A DNA stretch of 64,000 nucleotides from Achatina immaculata (GCA_009760885.1 CM019700.1:816001-880000), one strand, 5' to 3'. Shown: positions 1 to 11,581, counted from the first letter of the stretch. Numbers and translations are program-made. Notes: generated by a model from the sequence alone, not told the origin.

Positions 1-242
1 AGTCAATGTAGGTGGCTTAGTAGACTGCAGTGGCCTGTCCTTAGGCAGAAAAGGATGGTTTGCTGATGTCTTTGTAGTTGGTGTATTGGATCTGGTTCGT
101 TGTTACATTTCAGATGCTTTTTCCATTCAGATCTGCACTGGTTACGGATTATAGTTTTCTCTTCTTGGTAGTTTACTGGATGATATGTTTGATCTTGATT
201 GCCATATAATATAACCATATAATCTTGATTGCTTCCATACAA
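1..242 (-). mobile_element. I/R1-type LINE fragment, C-terminal coding region
   Basis: The minus strand is open from 242 to 3 and reads through FCLRTGHCSLLSHLH, matching the FRLRTGH-SRLRSHMY segment after the RNase H domain of the better preserved LINE at 30682-33588. The fragment runs off the left edge of the window. It ends about 30 bases before the first host-gene exon, so it is intronic. Confidence 0.6.
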
Positions 243-271
243 CTAAAAATGAGAGTCTTATATTTTTACAG

Positions 272-523
272 TTATTTTATGAACAGAGCAAGACTGTGCC
301 ATTATGTATTTCCACAGACTCTCTTAACATCACCAATAAAACTGCTGTGACACCTGGTACCAGTGTGATACATCTGACCCTTGGAGATGTTGATACATCA
401 GAGACAACCATCAAGAGTAGTCCAGATGTTTATAGTCTCAGTGTGACAAGCTCCAGAATTGATATTGTAGGAAAAGGAATACCAGGGATATTCTATGGGA
501 TAGTTACTCTTCTAAACCTAGTG
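272..523 (+). CDS. Module A exon 1: GH20b domain
   Basis: The exon follows the acceptor tatttttacag and is open in the frame LFYEQSKTVPLC. The end reads GIPGIFYGIVTLLNLV, the GH20b motif G-x-FYG-x-x-TLLQL that precedes the catalytic barrel in hexosaminidases. The donor is either after 520 or after 523 (gtgggt), and both leave phase 0. In module B the matching intron falls inside the FYG motif, so the position differs here. The exon is clearly internal, so the gene starts left of the window. Confidence 0.85.
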
Positions 524-822
524 GTGGGTTTTTTTCTGTTTATTTTTTATCAGATTGGTTGCATGATAGTGATGTGGCTTCTTTGACTAAAATCTGTGGG
601 TTCTATTACTGCAGTCTTCATCCTCCAATTAATTTTGCTGTAAAATTGGATGCCTGGTATTCTATTTAGAGGAAACTTTTCTTGAGGGTACTAGCCAGAT
701 GAAGGAATACGTGATGGACTGTGGTGGACCATTCAGTATGAGTCATTTTTCTTAGGCCCTACAGACTACCAGGTCTGGTGATGATGATGACTTTGACAGT
801 CTGATGAAGGAGGTATGGAGAC

Positions 823-1096
823 AGACAGTCCATATGGAAGATTAAACAGAGAAAACTGAAGTATTTTGGACATATTAAACATCATGGGAATTTGGGGAAG
901 ACAGTCTTGGAAGGGTATATAATGGGAACAAGGAAGAGAGGAAGACCAAAGCAAAGATGGCTGCAAGACATCGTTGATAATCTGCGAATGGATGCATTGG
1001 CAGCTGGGCATCTTGCTTATAACTGAGAGGCCTACTGGAGAGCTATTAGGGAGGCAAAGTTCCACAAGGGACATGCAAATGACTGACTGACTGATA
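823..1096 (+). mobile_element. RTE-B 3' end
   Basis: It encodes fragments of KQRKLKYFGHIKHHGNL and a GRPKQRWLQDIVDNLRMDA-like sequence, the C-terminus of an RTE-type reverse transcriptase. It ends with a GACTGACTGACTGA tail after aagttccacaagggacatgc. The same 3' end recurs at 16775, 21839, 42836, 44145, 45570 and 57620. Confidence 0.8.
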
Positions 1097-1121
1097 GAGA
1101 ATATATAAGCATACTAGATAG

Positions 1122-1177
1122 TCCATAGGAATATGGAGTAGGCAATCCATAGGAATATGGAGTAGGCAATCCATAGG
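1122..1177. repeat. Short tandem repeat, about 24-bp unit
   Basis: About 2.3 copies of ccataggaatatggagtagg plus caat. It directly follows the RTE-B tail. Confidence 0.75.
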
Positions 1178-1396
1178 GGAAATGGGAACATATGAATCTT
1201 AGACCCAGGCCCAATGAAAGTGAGATAAAACCGGTACATTTCCCCTTTTTTAAAGGGGGGCCCTATAATGGATTAAAACTGAATGGCTCATCTATAGGTA
1301 AGAAAGTCTGAAAATAGTTTTGCACCATCTTACATAATTACTACTCTAAGAGGTTTTATTATCACCGGTCAGTGTTCATTGAGAGATATGTTGTGG

Positions 1397-1740
1397 TTAA
1401 GGTAGCCCTTTTCATGCCATAGAGACACTTAGGGAGTATGTTGCCAGTGCCTGTTGGCACACTAAAGAATGATGTATTCAGTATCATGTTTGGCTGATTT
1501 TCCTTCACCAGTTCACAGAGGAGTCAGGTACCTATTTCTCTATAGATGGGTGACTGGGGCACATCTAGCTGTATTAAAACCACTAGCACCACCATGAAAA
1601 AATAGTACGCTAATCACTTTACTAGTCAGCTTCCCATATAATTTGAGAATTGACATTTACACAAAATGTTACCTTTCATTTGTCCTAAAGTGCCTTCAGT
1701 ATATATCCATTAGATGTATGTTGCCACTTGTTTGAAGTGC
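1397..1740 (-). mobile_element. SINE-1 copy with extra shared flank
   Basis: The segment starts with the SINE-1 tail (cccttttcatgccatagaga) and ends with a decayed tRNA-like head near 1631. A further 100 bases (cccatataatttg, aattgacatttacacaaa, tgtcctaaagtg) are shared with the copy at 9652-9975. Confidence 0.65.
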
Positions 1741-2049
1741 AGTGATGATGATTCTAAACTAACTTAAGCATTACTCTCTTTGCTAAAAAAAAATTTGTTT
1801 TAGATACCTAATGATGTTTTCAGACATCTACATCACGGATGTATTATGAGATAATTATGTTAAAAATGACAGTGTTGTCACAAACAGTAGGGCAGAGCTT
1901 CTGTTGGACATCATGAGTTGCCTAGAGATTCTGGTTGCCAGTTATAAAGAGATCAAACAAAAGCAACAATGGAGGAAAAGATCCCTTTCTACACTTCCAC
2001 TTTTTTTTTTCCACATTTCATATTCTATCATTGGCTCATTCTGTATATA

Positions 2050-2266
2050 CAGTAAAATCTCATTAATGTATACAGTAAAATCTCATTAATATATACAGTA
2101 AAATCTCATTATAATGGACTGTAAGGGGACTGACAGACTAGTCCCATTATATCCAAAGTCCACTATATCCAGAGTAAAATACAAGAGTGTAGTTGGGACC
2201 TGTAGACCTGGTCAGTTGTTACCGAGGCTTCGTTATAAACAGGGTCCATTATAACAGGATATTGCT
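2050..2266. mobile_element. pogo-like MITE with triplicated 5' end
   Basis: The terminus CAGTAAAATCTCATTA occurs three times in a row at 2050, 2073 and 2096, followed by the body and a 3' end resembling ccattataacaggatattgctg. It is flanked by TA. The sister copy at 11389-11581 has one normal terminus. The inverted CAGTAAAATCTC / GATTTTACTG ends and TA target sites are typical of Tc1/mariner-pogo MITEs. Confidence 0.75.
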
Positions 2267-2840
2267 GAATTAGGATTGCATTGTACTGATGTTCAATATT
2301 TGCCACACAGTGAAAGTAGACAAATGAAGGATATCTTCTGTTCTCATTTCTTTACAGTGAAAGACGGGACATTGACAGAAAGTTCTTTAACTCTTTCATT
2401 TCAGAACAAAATGTATAAACTAGGAAAAAGTAGGTACAGCTTTATTATTTAACAAATACAATGTTGTGACAGATTTTGATATCACAGCTCTACTGCAGTG
2501 ATTTGTGTATTGTTGTATACTTATACACTATTTATCATTTCAGAACAACACTAATAGGGTTGTAGATCTTGCACTCCTTTTGGAATCAGTGCTCAAAGCA
2601 ATATTTAGGCAAAGTCTAAATAAAGTGAAAAGTAGTAGATTTCTGACCCAACCCATATTTTTAAACTAAAGAGTAGCTTCCTTCTAGTTTCTTTCCACCA
2701 AATTTGTCATCAAAATTTATTCTTACAGAGCATGGAAGTTAATTCTGTAGTGAAAGAGTTAATTTTATCTTGGAGCTAAGTTTGCATTACTACATCTTAT
2801 ATCTTACTTCTTACATTTTACATCTTAAATCGTACATCTT

Positions 2841-3785
2841 ACACCTCATATCTTACATACTTCCTGTACGGTAGTTCACCAAGATTTCCTGTCTTCAGCG
2901 AGTTTTTCAATCTCATTAAGGGATGTTATGCCCACTGAACTTGGCTCTCTTAACAGTGTTCTTTTTAGAGTTTCACGTGGTCTACCTCTTTTTCTTTGGC
3001 CTGTTGTGTTCCACTTGATAGCTTGTTTGGGGATTCTCTGATTGTTTTTTCTCATCACATGACCGACATATGTCCATCTTCTTTTTCTGATCCCCCATAA
3101 GAACAGATTGTTGTTTGCTCATCTGTCTATCTGTGCATTGTTCTTGAATTCGTTCCATTTTATACCATGTATTTTCCTTAGGCATTTGTTTTCAAAAGAT
3201 TATAATTTTTTGTCTATTTCTTTAGTTGTTTTCCAGCTTTCATATTCATAAATGAGGGTGGATATTACATTTGAATTGAATAATCTTAACTTGGTTTTTT
3301 GTGCTTATAACTTTTGAATGCAATATGATCTCAAGAGAAGGTCAATGCTTCTTTTGCAATTCGAATTCTAACTTCTTTTCTGGTGTCACCATCCTGGTCT
3401 ATGTAGCTGCAGAGATATGCAAATTGGTTTACTTCTTCAATAGTTGTTCCTTCTACATATATTTGTCCTTCATGGTTAATGAGAAGTTTCATTATTTTTG
3501 TTTTATCCTTGTTAATTTCAAGTCCTATTTTACTAGCCATTGAAGACAGGGTATCTGTTTTTTCTTGCACTGATTTCACATTGTCACTGATAAGAGTTAT
3601 GTCATCTGCAAAATCAATATCTTCCAGTTGGGTCTGATGTACCCAATCAATGCCTGTTTTATCTGTGCAGCATTTCTTTCATTATGAAGTCTATGGCAAT
3701 TCCAAAAAGAAAGGGAGATAATATACATCCTTGTTTCACGCCTGTTTCAATCTGGAACCATTTGCTCATTCCTTCTTCTGTTCAG
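2841..3785 (-). mobile_element. RTE-A fragment
   Basis: On the minus strand it reads, with breaks, through LEINKDKTKIMKLLINHEGQ, EEVNQFAYLCSYIDQDGDTR and the GRPRETLKRTLLREP end seen in all RTE-A copies. It ends in a cttacatctta-rich tail. It is 5'-truncated and has several stops and frameshifts. Confidence 0.88.
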
Positions 3786-3915
3786 AAGAAATACACCTCA
3801 AGTAATGAGAAAATAAAAGGAGATAATGACATTATTTTCTTTCAGAAATAATACTTCTTTATACCTTCTTAACATGAGGCCTGTAATCTGTAAAATGTTC
3901 ACACATATCTTTCAG

Positions 3916-4011
3916 CTGATGAGCACATACAAACTGAACAAACTCCATCTTCACTTGTCTGATGATGAAGGCTGGAGAATTGAAATTCCTAGTCTGCCAG
4001 AGCTAACAGGG
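3916..4011 (+). CDS. Module A exon 2: GH20 barrel beta-2 strand
   Basis: It follows acceptor tatctttcag and ends at donor gg|gtatgc, exactly 32 codons in phase 0. It reads LMSTYKLNKLHLHLSDDEGW then RIEIPSLPELTG, the most conserved GH20 segment (HxHLxDDxGWR). No exon for the preceding segment (W-PRF-x-x-RG-x-H-x-D-x-x-RNF, beta-1) was found between 524 and 3915. An alternative upstream acceptor at 3844-3845 would add 70 nt, adding residues such as KMFTHIFQ that could be part of helix alpha-1, but the phase would then differ. Confidence 0.93.
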
Positions 4012-4509
4012 GTATGCTGTTTTATTGATCACTTACATGGACATCACAACAATTTACATCTGAATATGTGTCAGCTTTGTTGCCATAATGTTTACCATTG
4101 CTTCCATAATATTTACAAAACAATATAAATGTCATAATCATTACAAACTTATGAGAAAAAAAGAAATGACAATTGTGACCGCCAGTGACTTTTTTCAGTT
4201 ACCACTGACTTGCAATGGTACAGTTATCCCCACTGGCATACAGGGATTGTTATTATCACTACCTGCTAAGAGAGCAAGTTGAATGTCACCTCTGACTTGA
4301 AAGAACTGTTAAAATCACCACAGGTTCATAAGGACTGTTATCATCACCACTGACTTATCATGACAATTACACTTAATAACCCACATGCAGTGATTGAGCA
4401 GTCACTACTGATTACATTGGCTACAACAGTTACTACAGACTTGCAATGATATCAGCATTACCATTTGCTAACATCTGACTGAGACCATCACCACCGTCAG
4501 ACAAAAGTT

Positions 4510-5755
4510 CGAAGTTCAGAATTCAGACTCCAGCTTCACTGTATTCAGGACAACCCTACATATGCTCCGTCGCATGCTGCACCATCCATTGAATAACATG
4601 TTTGCTAATAGTTCCTGTCAAATGTTGTTTGTGTACAATGCATTTTCTGCCACACAGTTCAGATTTCGTGCTAGCACCTTTAATTTGTCCCAGCTCCAGC
4701 AGTCTCCTCACAGCTACATTGTTCTTCCATTCCTGCTCCTCATTCTTTTGCAGTCTGTCCAATACAGCCCTAGCAGTGTTCCCCTTGTCCATTGTTAGTC
4801 AGCCATTTATTTTTGCCTGTCCAGCAAGTCTGTCTGCCACATCATTGCCATATACTCCTGTATGCCCTGGACAATAAAGCCATGTTAGGCTTGTCAAAGC
4901 TGACTAGCTTAACAGATGAACCTATTCTTTTTTAAGCAAATTCTTCTCAGTCTTACGAAGCATACTCTGTGAATCCATCACAATGACACCATTAACCACA
5001 TCAAGAGCAACTAACCATTCCATTGCTGCTGACACAGTCTCAGTTTCCATTCACATGCTTGACGTGGTAATTTCAAAGGCTCCTGAACCCTGTGCCACTA
5101 CTTTTCCATTTTGGTAGGCAACAAAAACCCCAACCAGTTCTGCTGTTCCAAGTCTTGAGCCATCTGTATATATTACTGTGTCGAAGACCCACAGTGATGC
5201 TGGGTGAGATCTTGAACCCAAAGTTCAACTGCTCCTTGTGCTCAGTCTCAACATTCATGGCCCTTCTGCATAATAACCTTTGTTAACTGAGGTCAGTCCT
5301 GTATCTGTAACCAGTCATCACCTTTAGGCACCTCATCTAGATTGCAGATTGACTTTATTGTATCCTCCTCCTCAGCCATCCAGAATCTGCCTTGTTTGAT
5401 GCATTTTCCCTTTATCAAGCCCAACTCCTTATGGAGAGGATGATCCTTCATGCCAGCAACCCTGATGTATGTCTTTACCTGAGCTTGTGTTTATACCTCA
5501 CACTAGCATATCAAGCAGAAAGCTCATGGCTGCCACCAGATTATCCCTGGTGCAAACCAAGACCACTCTCATTGCCTCATTCTGGACACATTCTAGTCTG
5601 TTCAGCTGTGCATTGAACAGGGTGAGCAGGCCAAGATCATACTCCAATGATGACATTACCAGCACATGCATCAGCAAGAAGGGAGTGCACTATGGAAAGC
5701 CCGCTGCGGCCATTAACCTAACCGCTCCCATTGCTTTCCTGGCTTTTTGTTAGAA
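4510..5755 (-). mobile_element. I/R1-type LINE remnant with RNase H
   Basis: Minus-strand frames read VIYTDGSRLGTAELVGVFVA, MDSQSMLRKTEKN, LYCPGHTGVYGNDVADRLAG and LDRLQKNEEQEWKNNVAV, i.e. a ribonuclease H domain (YTDGS, MDS, GNDVAD). Upstream NAQLNRLECVQNEAMRVVL matches the thumb region after the RT. Several stops and frameshifts make it a dead, 5'-truncated copy of a family different from the one at 30682. Confidence 0.8.
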
Positions 5756-5850
5756 AAAAGTAGATGAGTTTAAGTGAAAGACTTCTCACAACTTGAAAAT
5801 CATTGCTTTGAGTTATTTCTAAGTAACTTAAGTAACTAAGTAACTTCTAA

Positions 5851-6010
5851 GTAACTTTTTTGCTCTGTGCTGTAAGATCTGGAATGTGGAAGTTGGCCCA
5901 AGGATTGGAAGCACTCAATTTACATACCTCAGCCCAAGAAGGGCGATCTAAAAATTTGTACAAACTAAAGAACTATTATGCTTATAAGTCATGCAAGCAA
6001 GATATTGCTA
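5851..6010 (+). mobile_element. RTE fragment (W-x-WPxDWKxS region)
   Basis: It matches 7120-7280 almost base for base. Interrupted frames read IWN, GPRIGSTQF and PKKGDLK-like sequence, which is the RT finger region that precedes NYRTI. It is cut off at gatattgctata, where the longer copy continues. Confidence 0.7.
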
Positions 6011-6177
6011 TAATGAACATAAGTTGTACAGTCATCATTATCATCATTATGACAAAAGTGGCTGTTCACTTCACAAACTTGTACACATTATATTAACCTC
6101 TTGATCCTATTTACCACATAAAGTAGTCCTGGAATATGTCTACCAATAAATATTCGTGCACTTATTTTTAAATACAG

Positions 6178-6390
6178 TTTGGCTCAAGACGATGTCATGA
6201 CCCCTCAGAGACCATATGCCTAATGCCTCATCTGGGATCAGGGTTGGACAACTCTACAAAGTATGGGAGTGGTTTTCTTACAACGTCTGACTATGTTGAT
6301 ATCCTCGAACATGCAAATAAATACTATGTGACTGTTATACCAGAAATAGAAATGCCAGGCCATGGAAGGGCTGCCATTTTATCTATGAAG
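6178..6390 (+). CDS. Module A exon 3: GH20 barrel beta-3 region
   Basis: Acceptor aaatacag, donor aag|gtactg, 71 codons in phase 0. It begins FGSRRCHDPSETICLMP, continues with GSG and LTTSDYVDILEHANKYY and ends with VIPEIEMPGHGRAAILSMK. IPEIEMPGH is the hallmark of the third barrel strand of chitobiase-type GH20 enzymes. In module B this region is present only from YREILQ onward. Confidence 0.94.
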
Positions 6391-7119
6391 GTACTGGTTT
6401 CATATTAACTGTAACTAAGTTGACCAAAGTTATAGAGTAGGTTTACAGTTATCCTCAGATCAAATAACATAATAATAAATGAGAAACCCAGTGTGAAATA
6501 ACAGATTACTGGTATTTCTTTCACACAGACAATGAAGAAATAGAAATCAGACAGAGATAATTGGAGAATTTGAAATCAGAGTTCGTATCATGTATCGGTG
6601 AACTGAGGATTGCTGTGTTATTACTGAAAGCAAAGTTTGTTACTTTTACCACAGACAAGTAAAATTTGCAGAGTGGAAAATGTAATAATATATAATAATA
6701 GAAATGTAATAATATCAATTTTATGAAATGACTTTTTTATTTTTAAATAATTTAAGTCTTTTTTTTTAAAATCATTTAATCCTTTTAGTTTTTGAAGGTC
6801 ACAACAATATATTATAATTACCTTTTACAAAAATGACAGTTTAAAAATGATACAGATAGTTTTCTCAAATATTTTGGACTGGATGTAAGAGATGAAAACT
6901 GAATCAGTTATAAAGTGATACAAAAAATTTTATTAAGTAATGTAAATTTTATTAAATTACTTTTTAAAAAATAATTTTAAACTCCTTTTAATCATTTAAT
7001 CCTTTCAACATTTTCTAAATCACAGAAAAAAGAAATAATTTTTAAAAAAACAATGTCTCCTTTTATAAACATTTTTTAAGTTTCTTGACCATGATTTCCA
7101 ATAGCTATAATTACCTTTT
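6391..7119 (+). other. AT-rich intron sequence
   Basis: Part of module A intron 3. I see only AT-rich sequence with poly-A and poly-T runs and no coding or repeat structure that I can name. Confidence 0.5.
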
Positions 7120-8515
7120 TTTGCTCTGTGCTGTAAGATCTGGAAAGTGGAAGTTGGCCTAAGGATTGGAAGCACTCAATTTACATACCTCAGTACCTTA
7201 GCCCAAGAAGGACGATCTAAAAATTCGTACAAACTAAACAACTATTATGCTTATAAGTCATACAAGAAAGATATTGCTATAAATCATGTTGAAAAGGATG
7301 GAGGGAAAAACAGAACAAGAAATACTTGAAGTACAGGCAAGTTTCAGACCAGGCAAAAGCACCAGAGATCATATACTAAACATGAGGAACATCATAGAAA
7401 AGTATACAGAGTTTAATGTGGATCTTTATATCTGTTTTGTAGACTACTCCAAAACTTTTGACTGTGTACAACATCAACAGTTTGATCTGTTATGAACAAC
7501 ATGGGTTTCCCAGTTGTCTGGCACACCTCATCGCCAAACAGTACCAAGACCAGCAAGCAGCGGTGAGGGTAGATGGCAAAACATCAGGCTGGTCTGATGT
7601 ACAAAAGGGAGTAAGACAGAGGTGTATCCTTTCTCCATAGCTGTTTAACATCTATGCCGAAAACATCATGAGGAATGTAAGAGAGGAAAAGGAAACAACT
7701 AACTTTGACTGTTTCAACATCAAGGGCCACTGGATTCCAGAAATTAGATATGCCGATGATACTGTCCTTTTATCAAACAGTTCAGAAGGACTGCAACAGT
7801 TGATTCTCTCAATCGAAGGACACAGTGAAGCTCAGAACCTATTTTTAAACACCATCAAAACCAAAGTAATGACAACTGACAAAATTAGAAGCAAACCCAA
7901 AATTACAGTGAACCATCAAGAGCTTGAAAACATAAATAAAATTTAAAATCTAGGATCATTTATCACCACCAATGGTGACTGGCAGTAGAAATGAAAAGAA
8001 GAATTGCAGTTGCATCACAGAAACTAGCACAAATGAAGAGTATATGGCAAGGTACCAACAAGAAAACAGTTACGTTTATTAAGAGCTTACATGTTCACAG
8101 TGGCAACATACGGATTATGGACAAATGGACACTTAACAAATCACTAGAAAAGAGTAACAGTTTGAAATGAAATGTTACAGAAGGCCAGTTAGAATATCAT
8201 GGATAGAATGAAAATCAAATAAAGAAATATTGATGCCATTAGGTGTTACAGAAAACTGGCCTATCAACACCGTAAAAATTAGAAAGCTGAGATATTTCAG
8301 CCACACCAAGAGACAACAGTCTGGAGAAGTTGATAGTAGAAGGCATAATGCCTGGCAAAAAATAAAGGGGATGACCTCGCTGCAGATAGACCCAGGACAT
8401 CACAAAGTCTGAATGTGTCACTGCAAGATGCTGGCCAACTTGCTCAAGACCGTATTGCATTCAGGGAGGTCATGAGAGGGACAGCATTCTGGAATGGACA
8501 TGTCACAGAATAAAT
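7120..8515 (+). mobile_element. RTE element, decayed (related to RTE-B)
   Basis: Successive frames read MEGKTEQEILEVQASFRPGK, LYICFVDYSKTFDCVQHQ, AAVRVDGKTSGWSDVQKGVR and RYADDTVLLSNSSEGLQQL. These are the RT motifs A (FVDYSKTFD), B (KGVRQ) and C (YADD). There is a stop after RCILSP and several frameshifts, and the 5' end is missing. It ends with decayed C-terminal sequence near 8510. Confidence 0.88.
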
Positions 8516-8621
8516 TACCTTTTACCAAAAAATGACACTTTAAAAGTGATGAAGTTTTCTTAAATAATTTGGGAGTGGATTTAAAAGTCAAATAAATTAC
8601 CATGTCTATAGACATGTCTAT

Positions 8622-8968
8622 ATACGAATTCAAGAACAATGCAGAGATAAGACAGATGACTGAACAACAACCAGTCTCATGGGTGATCAGGAAAAGGAGA
8701 TGGACATATGTTGGTCACTTGATGAGAAGAAACGATCAGACAATCCCAAAACAAGCTATCAAGTGGAACACAACAGGCCAAAGAAAAAGAGGCAGACCGC
8801 GTGAAACTCTGAAGAGGACATTGTTAAGAGAGGCCAAATTAACAGGCATAAAATCTTTTGATGAGGTTGAAAGTCTCACCGAAGACAGGAAAAATTGGCG
8901 AACTACTTTGCGAGCCCTATGTGACGTTTAACGGCACGGGAAGGATATAAGATATAAGAAGATAGACA
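8622..8968 (+). mobile_element. RTE-A 3' end
   Basis: Open frame from ATG 8602 to stop 8931 reading EFKNNAEIRQMTEQQPVSWV, RRWTYVGHLMRRNDQTIPKQ and NWRTTLRALCDV, followed by the family tail ggaaggatataagatataag. The start codon of this open frame comes from flanking sequence, so this is not a host gene. Confidence 0.85.
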
Positions 8969-9409
8969 CTAACGTCTAGAAGGTTAAGAAGTAAATTAAG
9001 CTTGTATAAGTTCTTTTAACCATTCAAGTTTTATTAAATGATTTATCATTCATGTTTTACTAAGTGATTCAAGATCTGTCAGATGATTTATATATCATTA
9101 AATGGTGAGGCTGGACTTGGTAAGTTTATTTAATTCTGTGCCAGTTTGGGGTAGACAGTCATGCATTGTCACAGACTGATAGTCTTGTTTCTCTGTCATA
9201 GTGCTTTTACCTAGTGTTGTGAATTTTTTTTTCTCTAACTTATTGAGTAATTTTGAAAGAGTTAATGTTTTACTGACATTGACATGCCATAAACCTATAT
9301 TATATGTTCTTGTAAAGATGTTTACATAATTTAAATGTTATCCTTATTAAAGGATTGCTATTTTGTACATTCATTTTTAAATATTGCTTGTGGTTACATT
9401 TTTCAACAG

Positions 9410-9535
9410 GTTAGAAATCAGAGCACCACTTTCTTGACTGAAGATGGTGATATGTCACAGTACACTACACCACAGATGTACTCTGATAATGCTATCAACC
9501 CTTGCCTTGAGTCCACCTACAACTTTATAAGTACT
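9410..9535 (+). CDS. Module A exon 4: GH20 barrel, DNAINPC segment
   Basis: After acceptor tttttcaacag the frame reads VRNQSTTFLTEDGDMSQY, then SDNAINPCLESTYNFIST. DNxINPCxESTY is a strong family motif. About 11 residues present in module B (ARQARLRDL...) are missing between the previous exon and this one, so a micro-exon may have been overlooked or lost. The 3' end is uncertain. The stronger donor ag|gtaaag at 9546/9547 leaves phase 2, which breaks the frame at the next exon, whereas act|gtaatg at 9535/9536 keeps phase 0 but makes a helix a few residues shorter. Confidence 0.85.
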
Positions 9536-9651
9536 GTAATGATGAGGTAAAGCATGTCTGAACATTATGAAATAATGAGGCATGAAGAAAATAATGCTAA
9601 GAACATTAAGAAAATAATACTGTTTGAGATCTTAAAAAAAAAAAAAAAAAG

Positions 9652-9975
9652 TAGCCTTTTCATATCATAGAGGCCACCTAGGGAATGTGGTTTTTAGTGC
9701 CTGTTAGCACACTAGAGAATGATGTGGTCAGCACATGTTTGGCTTGTTTTCCTTCCCCAACTCAAAGAGGAGCCAGGTGCCTATTTCTATAAGTGGATGA
9801 CTGGGGCACTTCTGGCTGTACTACAATCACCAGCATTGTCATGAGAAATTAGTACACTAATCGCTTCACTAGTCAAGTTCCCATATAATTTGTGAATTGA
9901 CATTTACACAAATATTACTTTTTATCTTGTCCTAAAGTGACTTTATACATATATTGCCAGCTTTCTATGGCGTTA
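9652..9975 (-). mobile_element. SINE-1 copy with extra shared flank
   Basis: It runs from agtagccttttcatatcatag to the tRNA-like end near 9885, followed by about 90 bases shared with 1640-1740. It is preceded by poly-A at 9634-9650. Confidence 0.65.
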
Positions 9976-10789
9976 CATGTTAGGAAGTGTAGTTTTATTT
10001 ATATTTAAACACAATTTTTCATCATCAAAACAACATTTGCTTAATACTCAGAATAATAGAAAAAGAAGAAAAAAAATATTCAGGCCATTATTTTCATGGG
10101 GAAAAGAACCATAATGCAGCAAAAAAATTTTTTTTACATGGAAAGAAAATGTTGCAACTGTTATAGCCATCTCATTTTTTAAATGAAAAAGTTCTCAGAG
10201 AAGTTGCATAACATTAAAGGCATTATTAAATAGTAAGAAAAAAGCATTAAAATTTATTAGACACATCATTAGAAGACAGAAATTAGAGACCTTGACAGAA
10301 ACTGTTCAACAGAAGAAAAAAAAAAGAAACATGGAAACCGACAGAAGGATAAATGAATGGGCTGAGTGTGGTCTAGTACAAACATCCTGTGACATGACCT
10401 AGTGCAGTCAGAATTTGTTTCTTGCCATGCCATCTACAAAAGCATATTGTAAAGAAAGAATGTTTAGTCAGCCATGCCATCTACAAAAGCATGATGTTTA
10501 GTTATACCATGCCATCTACACAAGCATGTTGTAAAGGAAGAATGTTTGAGTAAAAAATCTCAGTAATTTAAACATGTTTTCTTCATCTTCTGATGGTTAA
10601 ACTGTTCATCTGCTAAAGCAAGAGCTGAAGAATTATTTCCCTGCAATTTTTTATTGTGACATTGTTGTCTAGAAGTCCACAAAATAGGTCAGCCTACCCA
10701 AAATCATAAGAATTCTAACAAGCCAGTTGCTTCTTCTGTTCAGATTAGAATGTATTCTATAATCGAATGTTAATTAAAATTTCTTACAG
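9976..10789 (+). other. Intron sequence, no clear content
   Basis: AT-rich. A short motif (gccatgccatctacaaaagcat) appears three times between 10425 and 10530, suggesting a decayed tandem repeat. No gene seen. Confidence 0.45.
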
Positions 10790-10948
10790 TTTATAATGCT
10801 ACACAACAAAGGACACCAGCCTTTGGACATCTTTCACTTTGGAGGTGATGAAGTTGGCCAAGGTGCTTGGGTGAACTCTTCAAAGTGCCAGGCTTTAAGA
10901 GAATCAGGAAATCTAACAGGACATTCCTATAAACAGTACCTTTTTAAG
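10790..10948 (+). CDS. Module A exon 5: catalytic HFGGDEV exon
   Basis: Acceptor ttcttacag, donor aag|gtaatg, 53 codons, phase 0. It reads FIMLHNKGHQPLDIFHFGGD then EVGQGAWVNSSKC. The Asp-Glu of HFGGDEV are the residues that orient the substrate acetamido group and act as general acid in GH20. Module B splits this exon after VAQ, while module A does not. Confidence 0.95.
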
Positions 10949-11388
10949 GTAATGACTGTTTTTTGTATTTTTTTTTTTAGGATTTTCTTTTTTTTTTGTA
11001 AAGAGGAAATAGGCAGAGTTATTTATGAAAAGAACTGTTCAGCAAGATAATGCTTGGTAGAAACCCACAACAGCTTGCTTCAAAATGATTTCCTTGTATG
11101 AAAAGTGGCATTATAATATTCTTAGGACTTTCACAGTGTCTGTATCTAAGAGAAACACAAGAGCACGTATGTATGTTTGTGAATGATAGCACAGATGATT
11201 GTACCAGAATGACGGCAAGGACATCAAGGATGGGTGAACCAGAACTATCATGGTTCTCCAAGTAAGAAGCTGATGTTATTCATCAACTTTTAACAGGTAA
11301 GGCTAGTCATGGTCCACATGGAAGTAGAGCCTGATGAAAAGCTCATTTCTTTGGCTTGCTCTGAATCTTCTGTAATCTATTCATAGTA

Positions 11389-11581
11389 CAATAAAATCTC
11401 ATTATAATGGACTTCAAGAGGATTGGCAGACTTGTCCATTATCTCCAAAGTCTGCTATATCCAGAATAAAATATATATATATATATATATATATATAGGA
11501 GTGCAGCTGGGACCTGCGGACCTAGTCTTTTATTACAAAGTCTCCGTTATAAATGGGGTCCGTTATAACGGGATTTTACTG
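11389..11581. mobile_element. pogo-like MITE
   Basis: The terminus caataaaatctcattataat and the inverted end ttataacgggattttactg are flanked by TA at 11387 and 11582. An internal (TA)n expansion lies at 11469-11500. It is homologous along its length to 2096-2266. Confidence 0.82.

Larger units (their letters stand above)
524..3915 (+). other. Module A intron 1, repeat-filled
   Basis: It holds an RTE-B tail, a short tandem repeat, SINE-1, a pogo-like MITE and an RTE-A fragment, listed separately. Reading 524-822, 1640-2045 and 2290-2840 in three + frames I found no stretch resembling the missing beta-1 segment (PRFxxRGxHxD). The region 2290-2840 has no recognisable content beyond AT-rich sequence. 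Confidence 0.6.

Noticed and set aside
4556..5753. Plus-strand frames of 70-94 codons as possible genes
   Set aside because: The minus strand reads recognisable RNase H motifs (YTDGS, GNDVAD), so the plus frames are shadows of a dead LINE.
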